Positions 20,919 to 30,590 of a DNA stretch of 64,000 nucleotides are shown here, piece after piece. The DNA comes from Artemisia argyi (Eukaryota > Streptophyta > Magnoliopsida > Asterales > Asteraceae), in assembly GCA_030686995.1 (NCBI GenBank), contig CM060686.1, positions 73,917,757-73,981,756 of the forward strand, written 5' to 3'. Position numbers and translations under genes: made by a program. Under the pieces are notes generated by a model. That model was given only the letters and a program-made list of their open reading frames with translations. It had not been told where the DNA came from and made no database searches. Positions within the stretch are counted from its first letter, which is position 1. Each line of letters opens with the position of its first letter.

Positions 20919-22638
20919 TGATATAAATAAATGACTAAAAACGTTATTCATATCTTTCGATATCTCTATGTTTTGATAATCACAAAACGAAAACTCATCA
21001 AACCAAAGATTATGACATAAACAAGTATTTAGTAGTAAATACTCATCTTTACCATTAAATCACTTAAGGTATGAATAAACAAAGTGTCTAATGTATTACA
21101 AGATCAAAGGAACATTTTTGTTAATCACTAGATAATTATAAAATGTTACAAAACATTTTATATCTTTTGTAAAACATTTTTGGAATTAAAAGAATATGTT
21201 TTATTCATTACAAATTTGTGAATTCAAATTTTCAACCAAAAATGGCAAATCTAATCCAGAAAAATTCCCCTCACAAAAGAACAAGAAAATCCAACGTTCA
21301 AGAGGGCGGCCCCCTTAATTATACTAGGCGGCCCCCTTAATCATTAAGGGGACCGCCCCCTAATTAAAGGGACCGGCAAGCTCCAGAACAGTATTTTCTG
21401 GCCCTATAAATATTGGATCGTTCCACATATTTTTCTCACCTTTTTGCACTAAAAACTTTCTGATCTAAACATCCCTCTCCATCTTCTAAAAATCATTTGA
21501 TCTTATATACTTTGATCTTTGTTTCGAAGTGATTCAAGCCTCAACACTCAAGTGCAAAGAGAAGAATACTTCTACTAGAAGTATTACAACTTAGTATCAT
21601 CTTGCTATCTAAGTTGTTTGGTTGTTTCATCTTGTTGATCTTTCATACTTTGGTGAATAAGGTGTATGTATTAGTTTGCTAGATTTAGTTGTAGAATCTA
21701 GAATTGTTGTAAGTGTGTAGTGGAAGTTGAAGTGAAAAAGTAGTGTTGGATATTAGTGAAGATAGGAGAGAGTGGCAATAGTGATTAGTTGTGAAGAAAG
21801 TGAAGCTTTCAAGTGGAGAAGATTTGAAGACATTAGTAGATTAAAGTTGTGAAGACTCTAGTGGCTTGAAGGTGCAAAGACATTATTGGTTTGAAGTTGT
21901 GAAGACATTGGTGCTTTGAAGTTGTGAAGATTGCAAGACATTGAAGTCGTGAAGAATTTTGTGAAGGTGTGAAGATACTCGTGGTGTGAAGATATATTGA
22001 AGAAGTCAAAGGTGTGAAGAAGTTATGGTGTGCTATTTGGTGTGAGATTGGTTCTAGCTACAATTAGGACTCGACATCTTGCTTTGTGTCGTTAATTGGT
22101 GTAAGCATTTGGTGTGTACGGTTTTCTCCGCCATAAGGGAGGTTATTGACTTAGTGAAGAAAACTCTCGAGTTGGGTGCTCGGAGAGTGGAGTAGGGCAA
22201 GGAAGGTGTCTTTGTAGCCGAACCACTATAAATCCTTTGTCTCTCGGTTTGATCTTTCCATCTCTCATTCTTTACTTGTTTACTTACTTGCTTCTTGTAC
22301 ATTATTATTATTGTGTGTTGTGCATATATTGGTTTCACATAAAGATCAAACTAGGTTGCATTCAAAACATTAATTATATATTAGTAAATTAAAGTATATA
22401 CAATCATTAAAACACATATACACATATAAATACAAACTTATATTTAAGTGAGATACATGAAATTATAATTTCTATTCAACACTTTTAATAAGAAGTATTT
22501 ATGTGACATATGTGAATTAATTTGTATCTATACTTTAGCTTCAAAGGTTTTACAAATTACCATCAATTCTTTGAAAGTAAACTCTTATTAAAACGAAAAA
22601 GACGCAAAACTATTCAACCCCCCTTCCAGTTTTCCACA
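20919..22638 (+). repeat. LTR2 of the young Sirevirus relative (1720 bp)
   Basis: It is nearly identical to LTR1, with a scatter of single-base changes, a shorter C run near the end, the same palindromic block (21304-21377) and the same TATA box. It serves both as 3' LTR of the first unit and as 5' LTR of the truncated second unit. Confidence 0.85.
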
Positions 22639-22640
22639 AT

Positions 22641-23222
22641 TGGTATCAGGAGCCACGTCTAGCAAGATTTTTAAAATAGATTGTATTTTAAAACTTGCAA
22701 CGATCAATGGAATTTGAAAAATATGTAGAAGGGAAATTTGCACAACAACCACCTTTATTTGAAAATGATCATTTTCTTGAATGGAAAAACAAATTTGAAA
22801 ATTATGTGAAATCAATAGATCTTGATCTTTGGCATATCATTTCAATTGGTGATCTTAAACCAACCAAAATAGATTTTGAAAATCAATATAATAATCTTCA
22901 AACTAAAATTGATAAAAACACTAAAGCCAAATTACTTATTTTCAAAACTCTACCAAAAGTTAAATATAAAAGATTATTTCGTTGTAAAACGGCAAATGAT
23001 ATTTGGAAATGTCTTTTAAAGATTCACCAAGAGAAATGTAAAACCAAATATGATAAACTTGATATTGCACAAGAAATAGTTAATCTAGAAAATTTAGTAA
23101 ATAAATATTTAGTTGAAATAAACACATGTACTACTAGTTCAAATGTGATCATTGAAGGTATCTACAACGAAGAATACATGCCGCCATTCACACACACACA
23201 CACACATAAAAGACTAGAATAA
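22641..23222 (+). pseudogene. Second primer site and truncated gag copy
   Basis: The primer site TGGTATCAGGAGCCACG follows LTR2. The gag frame from the Met at 22707 is almost identical to 16390 onward (Glu-to-Lys and Asp-to-Tyr changes seen) up to the sequence for EEYM. There it runs into a CA-dinucleotide repeat (about 23189-23206) and stops at 23222. The rest of the second unit is missing. This gives an LTR-internal-LTR-internal array, as produced by unequal recombination between tandem copies, with a later break at the CA repeat. Confidence 0.8.
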
Positions 23223-23860
23223 TTTGGAAGATAAGTGAAAGTATAAGACTTTCTTCAAACTTAAGTTAGTCACATATTTGGTCATATTACACATTAAGTC
23301 CCTCAAGTACTATCCTTTCCTAATTGTGACACATTAAACTTTCTAAAACCATTTACATAATATTTGACTTATAGTTTGACTAACCAATCATATCTAGTCT
23401 CCCAACTCTTAAAAGTCATAGTCAAACTACTCCAATGACATTCGCGTTATTTAATACTTAAAACTCGTTTTTGGGGTGTAACAAGACATTTTTAAGGATC
23501 TAGACTCGTTATAGAGTGGATTTATGAAGAAAAAAAAAGTGAGTTTACAACGTAAAAGATTAAAGCTTTTATCGCGTTTTTACTTTGGAAAGTAGGTAAA
23601 TTTTTCAAAACCCTAAAAATACCTACATTTGACCAAAACCCTCTTTTACCTACATTTGTAATTTAACCTAAAATACCTACATTTGACCAAAAATACCGAG
23701 TTTTGACCCAAAGTTCTACTGATTTTGTTCATTACAAAAATACCAATTTTACAAAAACCTAAAACTACTGATTTTGTACGCTAAGTTAAGTTAATGAGAT
23801 TATGGTTTATTTCTTACTGAGATTCCACTTATAAGAAATACCGAGATTCTCCAAAGTGTT
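23223..23860. other. Unassigned AT-rich stretch with short repeated words
   Basis: No gene is visible. ATACCTACATTTGACC-like and TACCGAGATT-like words recur, and the latter continue beyond 28043. The composite retroelement at 23861-28037 is therefore an insertion into this sequence. Confidence 0.5.
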
Positions 23861-24372
23861 TGTTGGGATTCTAGATTTGATGTGACAAAATAAATAAAAG
23901 AATGAAACAAGAAGGGCTAAAGATGACAAAGAGAGAAAGCTACAAAGAATAAAGATACAGGAAATATTCTATTATGAAGAAATGATTTTGATAATATTCT
24001 GTATTTAGTTTTATACTTATCTCTTTGTAAACCCTAATATCTCTCTATATAAAGAGACATAGGGTACAGGTTTTCATATGTCTTCTACAATGTAAATATC
24101 AGAAAGGTGTGTGTGTGTGTGTTCTAGGGCGTGTAAACTATAAACGCCTAGAACTAGTTAGTGTTGTTCGTATCCTCTAAGGTCTGAGGTGTCTTAGATC
24201 CTTGTTACAATTGGTAACACGTTATTATTCTGATCAAATAATAATTGGAGGTGATTGGGAAAAACTTTGTGTCAATAACTTTGATTTGTTCTTATTTCGC
24301 TGCATGTTATTATCATTGTTATTGTTTAACCCTAGTGCTCAAAACGATCCATGGAGTCTAACAAACTCCACA
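23861..24372 (+). repeat. Left LTR, type A (512 bp)
   Basis: It begins TGTTGGGATTCTAG, has TATATAAA at 24046-24053 and a GT-dinucleotide run near 24105-24121, and ends CTCCACA. It differs from the right LTR at only a handful of bases plus the GT-run length, so insertion was fairly recent. Confidence 0.85.
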
Positions 24373-24374
24373 AG

Positions 24375-24390
24375 TGGTATCAGAGCTTGG
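24375..24390 (+). promoter_or_regulatory. Primer binding site (initiator tRNA-Met)
   Basis: TGGTATCAGAGCTTGG, two bases after the LTR. An identical site follows the type B LTR at 26498. Confidence 0.85.
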
Positions 24391-25725
24391 GGAGCTCGTT
24401 ACCTAGGGATTCACAAGGTTTTTAGTCGAAGAATGAAGAAGAAAATCGAATTTGGTTTCAATTTTCGTAACTTTCTGCAGGTCAGTTTTCAAACGGCGAT
24501 GTCTCCGTCGTTAACCGTTGGATCGGGCTGAAATTTTTACTGGAGCTTCTCTATATATCAAGGAAGATTTCCACTGGAGGGATCTTCAATCTGAGCATTT
24601 ATGTGAAAGTTCTGGTGTGTCGAAAACTACTGCAGACAAAGGTTTTGTAAATTGAATTTTAGGGTTTTCTTTATATCAACTTCTTTGATTTCGGTTTCTA
24701 TTGAATAAATTCATCATAGAAGTTGGTTATACATTGTTTGGTATTGAAAATTCATGAAAGAAAGCAGTTGTGGAGGTGTATGAGTGATTTTTGGTGATTT
24801 TAGGGTTTTTGCGACACTTTGAAGTGTTGTCTTTATTCACTAAACCCTAATCGCTATTCGTAGTATGTTGCTCTCGTAAAGTTTCTACAGCTAGTATTAT
24901 TGGAAACTACTGCTCGTTGTAAGATTCTGCTGATTATATTATACTGCTGCTACGTATATTTTACTCTACTGCTACTTCTATGAATGTTTCTGCTGATGCG
25001 CTTAAAGGTTAAAATTCATTCTGCTGATAGCATGTTTGAAACTGCTGCTAGCATGTTTGAAACTGCTGCTAGCTTTATTATTCTGCTGCTGCATACTGCT
25101 GCTACTTTCGAGACTCTACTGCTAGTTATTTGATTTTGCTGCTCGAAAGATTTATTCTGCTGCTGCATTTAAAGATTGGTTTGAAGATGGTTTTACACAC
25201 ACAGATTGGTTCACTCACAAGAAAATTTTGGTTTATGTTCTTAAAAGAATAAAAAGGCTCGTTCTTATTGGATTAATTGATTACAAAGAAGATTGATTAT
25301 CATTTATTTGATGTTGTAGTTGAGTTTCACAGGTTTGTGTTCTTATCATATCTCAAAGTGGGTGTTACACTTCGAAGATAACTTGTTTGTTTTATACGGT
25401 GGTGACGAAGACTTGTTAAATCTAGTTTTCATAGGTCAAGGAGAGGATGGATGAAGACCTAGTTGACTATCACTTGAAGGAGTTACGTTATTGTGCTCAG
25501 TGTCTCATTGAAGATGAGGATTTTGTCAAGAGATTGCGGTCTACTTATATATTAAGTTTTGGGTATAAGTTTGGAGTCACGTGGTTAGTACAAGACATAA
25601 GACACAAGTTTAGGTTATTCTACTTCTTCATCAAGTTCATTATATTTAGTTTTCTTCATCGGTGATCATTACATAAGAGCCTACAGAATTGAAGATTCAA
25701 GAAGATGGTAAACATATTGGTTTCA

Positions 25726-26106
25726 GGGGAAGCTTATTGATTAAATGTTTAACCATCTACATGCACCACTCGAGGGGAAGTTTATATTGCTTACATTCCC
25801 TATTTGTTGATAACAAAAAGGGGAAGAGATTTTGGAGTGGCATGGCATGGATTAAGGGGAAGACAAACTTTGGAAGGCTGGATTGGAAGTGTAATATTGA
25901 TTCATGGTTGTGAAGATCAAAGTTGCATCTACTTAGCATCCCCTAGTGGATAATACAAAAAGGGGAAGAAGATATAGAAAGAAGAATTGCAACTTGAAGA
26001 CCCTTGGTGGTACATGTTATTTAAGTTCACGTAGTGAGCTTAAGGGGAAGATTGTTTCATTCATGAAGATCAAGACGAAGGTTTTGTAATTATCAACTAG
26101 GGGAAG
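25726..26106 (+). repeat. Seven GGGGAAG polypurine tracts
   Basis: GGGGAAG occurs at 25726, 25774, 25820, 25856, 25962, 26044 and 26100. The last, followed by ATTG, abuts the type B LTR. Two more occur before the right type A LTR (about 27429 and 27520). This is the multiple-tract pattern of Sireviruses in an element with no coding sequence. Confidence 0.7.
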
Positions 26107-26108
26107 AT

Positions 26109-26495
26109 TGTTGGGTTTTATAGTTGAGTTGATAAATACAAAACTACAAGTGAAGAATGAAGACAATGCAAAATACAAAGGACTTGCTTTACCAACAAGT
26201 TTTTACAATTTAGTCCTTCGTAGTATTTTGTAAACCCTAATCCTCTAGTATATAAAGAGGACATGGGTCATTAGGTTTTATGTGCACAGAAAAGATGTAG
26301 ACGTCTAGTAAAGGGGTGTGTGTGTCTAGGCGTAGTCTTATTGTAGACGCCTAGATTAGTTGTAGTGAAGATGATGACGAAACATTGTTTCAATAATAAT
26401 GATGTTTGTTTATTCCGCTACGAATCGTGTTATTAATCATTGTTATTGTTAACCCTAGTGCTCAAAACGATCCATGGAGTCTAACAAACTTCACA
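26109..26495 (+). repeat. Internal LTR, type B (387 bp)
   Basis: It begins TGTTGGGTTTTATAG, has TATATAAAG near 26250, and ends with ACAAACTTCACA. Its last 75 bp or so closely resembles type A while the upstream part differs, so the two are related families. There is only one copy, so it is not a separate nested element. Confidence 0.75.
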
Positions 26496-26639
26496 ATTGG
26501 TATCAGAGCTTGGGGAGCTCGTTACCTAGGGATTCACAAGGTTTTTAGTCGAAGAATGAAGAAGAAAATCGAATTTGGTTTCAATTTTCGTAACTTTCTG
26601 CAGGTCAGTTTTCAAACGGCGATATCTCCTTAGCAGCAC

Positions 26640-27300
26640 TTTGTCATCAGCAGCAGAATCATTTACTCTAGCAGCAGTTTCATCATAGCAGCAGTTTCAC
26701 TCAGCAGCAGAACTCAAAACCCAACAATCCTCCCCTAAACTTAATATTTATTTCTAAATCATTAAGTTTCTTCAAAGCTCAGTTAATCACTTGGAGGATG
26801 CTTCCAAACACTTCAAACCTTGAGAATTCAGTTGATCAAATTTCTTCTTATATTTTGACAGCAAATTGAATGCTTGATCATCAGAATCATAGTCTTTCTG
26901 CAACTTAAGTGATCTATCACCATTAACCATCTGATTGACAATATTCCAGTATCTTACCACTGGGTAATCTTTTTCAGCTAGCATATACAAAGTAATTGGT
27001 CCAATTTCTAGCATATGAACTCCAGAATCTTGAAATAGTCTCCATTTTCTCACTTTGTATTCTACTATCTCTGTCTACTCAGAATCATCCATTGAAGGTT
27101 CATACATAAGTTTTAGAGCTCTCCACAGAACATTATCTGTCATAGTTATGATATGATCAAGTTGATCTTTCTCATACTTTTTACCATCAAACTTCTCAGC
27201 TCCAAACTTTGCTTTGTACAATGTCCACATATCATCAACATCTTCTCTATCAAAGTAGTGTAGCATCTGTTGAAATCTAAGAAACCTGTGAGTCTTACCA
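26640..27300 (-). pseudogene. Captured antisense 3' fragment of another retroelement
   Basis: On the minus strand two frames (27266-27075 and 27053-26787) form one broken domain: MLHYFDREDVDDMWTLYKAKFG, VLWRALKLMYEPSMDDSE, then RKWRLFQDSGVHMLEIG and ITLYMLAEKDYPVVR. I recognise this from the C-terminal extension of Asteraceae copia polyproteins, where a similar DREDLxxLWxLVKxK pattern occurs. A minus-strand polypurine tract and LTR start (TTAGGGGAGGATTGTTGGG) lie near 26722-26740, so the fragment is the 3' end of an element in reverse orientation. Function is unknown; an env-like role is possible but unproven. Confidence 0.55.
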
Positions 27301-27415
27301 TTAGATCTCTGGACATCATGAAATGCTCCAATGTTAGTATCATATCAAAGTAGTGTAGCATCTGTTGAAATCTAAGAAACCTGTGAGTCTTACCATTAGA
27401 TCTCTGGATATCATG
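27249..27415. repeat. Tandem duplication, period 95 bp
   Basis: 27249-27320 recurs at 27344-27415 with almost no change (starting ATCAAAGTAGTGTAGCATCT). It duplicates part of the antisense domain. Confidence 0.85.
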
Positions 27416-27528
27416 GCATGGATTAAGGGGAAGACAAACTTGTTTCATTCAGGGAGATGTTTACATCTTAACTTCTCTAGGGAAGTTCGTACATGACTTT
27501 GTTTTGTCATCATCAAATAGGGGAAGAT

Positions 27529-28037
27529 TGTTGGGATTCTAGATTTGATGTGACAAAATAAATAAAAGAATGAAACAAGAAGGGCTAAAGATGACAAAGA
27601 GAGAAAACTACAAAGAATAAAGATACAGGAAATATTCTATTATGAAGAAATGATTTTGATAATATTCTGTATTTAGTTTTATACTTATCTCTTTGTAAAC
27701 CCTAATATCTCTCTATATAAAGAGACATAGGGTACAGGTTTTCATATGTCTTCTACAATGTAAATATCAGAAAGGTGTGTGTGTGTGTTCTAGGGCGTGT
27801 AAACTATAAACGCCTAGAACTAGTTAGTGTTGTTCGTATCCTCTAAGGTCTGAGGTGTCTTAGATCCTTGTTACAATTGGTAACACGTTATTATTCTGAT
27901 CAAATAATAATTGGAGGTGATTGGGAAAAACTTGTGTCAATAACTTTGATTTGTTCTTATTCCGCTGCATGTTATTATCATTGTTATTGTTTAACCCTAG
28001 TGCTCAAAACGGTCCAAGGAGTCTAACAAACTCCACA
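27529..28037 (+). repeat. Right LTR, type A (509 bp)
   Basis: It is preceded by AATAGGGGAAGAT and ends CTCCACA, followed by ATGTT, the target duplication of GTGTT at 23856-23860. Confidence 0.85.
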
Positions 28038-28319
28038 ATGTTTACCGAGATTCCTTTTTGTAGTCTTACTGAGATTCTGCATAATGCTTTACCGAGATTC
28101 ATTAGGAGTTTACCTAGATTAGTTAGGGTTTGCTGAGATTCATTTTTAGGGTTTTACCAAGTTTAAACAAGGGCAAATATCGACTTACAGTTTACAGTTA
28201 CCAACTTTGTGGATAATATATCGACTTTGTTAGTGATATATACTGACTTTAACACAAAACACAATCACTTCTTTACTGTCAAGATCCATAATCATTCTCA
28301 CAAAACTATCATCATGACT

Positions 28320-30396
28320 TCAAACTACAAATCATTATACAAATGATTTCTACTTCTCTGACAGATATCATTCAGGTCGGTTCTGATAATCGCCACCCAT
28401 GTGTTCTCGTGGTTCTTACACTCAATGGGCAAGTCGTATGCAGCATTTCATTGAAGATAAACTCGATGGTGAATTGATTTGGTTTTCCATTAAGCACGGT
28501 CCTTATCTAAGACGAGAAATCCCTATTCCATCAACTTCAGATCCACCTACTGAACCCACTGTTAGAGTTTAAGAGGACTCAGATCTCTACGGTGCAGAAA
28601 AGAACCAGATCAAACTGAAGCATGTTATTCATTTCATTTGGCAAGAACTACCCAATGATATATACTCAACAATGGAAAATTACCCGAATGCAAACACGAT
28701 ATGGGACGCAGTTGAACGTCAGATGCGGGGAACAGAAGTTGGACAACAAGATAAGGAGATAATGTTTTTATGAGATATGAGAAATTCACGTTTGTGTCTG
28801 GAAAGACATTGGAATCATATTACTTGAGGTTTTCAAGTGTGGTAAATCAGTTGAATAGGAATAAATCATTACGGGCCAAAACATCTTGAACATCAAGTTT
28901 ATACTTCATCTCCAACCTGAATGGAAGCATTTTGTCGCTCAAGTGAAGCAATCCAAGAAACTGAATGAACTTAATTTCCATCAAAATTTTGACATCCTCA
29001 AGTAGAATTAGGATGAAGCTAATGATGTACGAGCTGAGCTTGAGAGACGTAAGCATGATCCGCTGGCACTCATGACTGACACATCTTCCTGCACCTCATA
29101 GATCCCAAGCACTAGTACCAAGGCAAACAGGGTATACACAAAGTAGATATACATCACAATCACCACCCCTACTTATCATCCATCTGCTTGTATAACACAA
29201 GCACCTTTATATCATTCATCTGCTTATGTAGCACCCACACAACCTACACATCATCAGCTTATGAAACACCCGCACCTACTTACCCTACCACTGTGTACAC
29301 TACACATTAGCATAACTATTTACCAATTGACTTATATCATCAACTAAGCTCACCAATGGTCGGTTACTTGACTGAGAACTTGACCATTCCGCCCCAAACA
29401 ACACGATGAGAACATTCTTGGTCCTGAAATATCATATCTAAGTGCAATCGGGGCTTTGATATACCTTGCTAGTAATGGTCTTACAAATATTGTATTTTCA
29501 GTAAACTTACTTGCAAGATATAGTTCTGAGCCAACACGGCGACATTGGAATGGGATCAAACACATATTTCATCATCTTTGTGGTACCTGTGATATGGGAT
29601 TATTTTACCAAAAGAATACAAAATCAAAGTTTGTTGGATACGCGAATGTTGGATATTTGTTTGATTCACATAAGGCACGATCACAAATAGGGTATGTTTT
29701 CACTTATGTAGACACCGCAATTTCTTGGAGGTCGACAAAGCAATCATTAACAGCAACATCATAAAACCATGCTGAATTTTTTGCACTTTATGAATCCGGT
29801 CGAGAGTGTGTTTGGTTAAGGTCGATGATTCAACAAATCCGAGAAAAATGCGGATCGGGTCTGTCAAAGGAAACCTAAACTTATTGTATGAAGACAATGC
29901 GACATGTATAGCTCAAATCAAGGAATTGTATATCAAAAGAGACAAAACAAAATATATTTCCACAAAAATTTTCTTTACATATGATCTACCAAAGGATGAA
30001 GTTATTAATGTTTGTCAAATTCGATCAAGTAACAATTTGGCAGATTTATTCACAAAATCTTTGCCGATAAAAGTTTTTGAGCAATTGGTTCGGAAAATCG
30101 GCTTTCGACAATTGAAAGATACACATAAATCTGAAGAGGAGCATTATGCGCACCGCACTGTTTTTCCTTCATCAAATTTTTATTCGATTGGCTTCTCTTG
30201 GTAAAGGTTTTAGTGAAACAGTTTATAGCATATTATAAGCAATGATATTCAAGAATGAATATTGTAAAATATTATTAATAGGCTTATGGTATTTATCCCA
30301 ACTTCTAATTACTTGTGAGATACCCTGTAAATACCTATTAATTATAACCTTTTAAGATCAATCAATAATAATCTCTCTTCTTCTACATCCTATTGT
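28320..30396 (+). pseudogene. Copia remnant: gag joined to RNase H, pol deleted
   Basis: 28400-29080 reads in shifting frames as a copia Gag (QWASRMQHFIEDKLDGE, ENYPNANTIWDAVERQM, FVSGKTLESYYLRFSSVVNQL) with several stops. At about 29400 it jumps to the end of RT and RNase H: ISYLSAIGALIYLA, FSVNLLARYSSEPTRRHWNG, ARSQIGYVFTYVDTAISWRS, YEDNATCIAQI, SSNNLADLFTKSLP, ending at 30204. Protease, integrase and most of RT are missing. 30205-30396 looks like the polypurine region and a short LTR ending CTATTGTTCA, though I could not find a matching 5' LTR. The lineage differs from the Sireviruses. Confidence 0.7.
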
Positions 30397-30590
30397 TCAC
30401 TACTTTTTTCATGATAGATAAGAATATCTATGAGTTTATCCAATTTTAAACAGAAATGATATTCAAAAAGATTTTTTTTTTTTTTCAAAACAAAAATGAC
30501 ATTGTCTCCCGTCACATGACCAAAAACACAAAACAAAGCCAAGTTATCCTCAACATCTCCAATAACACTTCCTAAACCCCTTAACACAAA

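Larger units (their letters stand above)
14593..22638 (+). mobile_element. Non-autonomous Sirevirus-type element with gag and 3' ORF
   Basis: The order is LTR1 (14593-16321), initiator-tRNA-Met primer site (16324), gag (16390-17508), about 1.9 kb of non-coding sequence, a Pro/Ser-rich ORF (19588-20418), four polypurine tracts, then LTR2 (20919-22638). The LTRs are nearly identical, so insertion was recent. Protease, integrase, RT and RNase H are absent. A scrap that normally follows gag in this lineage (a GPMRIWVP-like reading near 17670) remains. It inserted into the Tat element at 14592 (left flank TCTAT). The right target copy is missing because a second internal region follows LTR2. Confidence 0.8.
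23861..28037 (+). mobile_element. Composite non-coding copia-type element with three LTRs (A-B-A)
   Basis: The outer LTRs of type A (23861-24372 and 27529-28037) are nearly identical and are flanked by GTGTT / ATGTT, a 5-bp duplication with one mismatch. A third, diverged LTR of type B (26109-26495) sits inside, preceded by its own polypurine tract and followed by its own primer site. No gag or pol frame is present. The internal part has CTGCTG-rich sequence, many GGGGAAG tracts and an antisense fragment of another element. I interpret it as a non-autonomous element formed by recombination of an A and a B copy. Confidence 0.75.
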
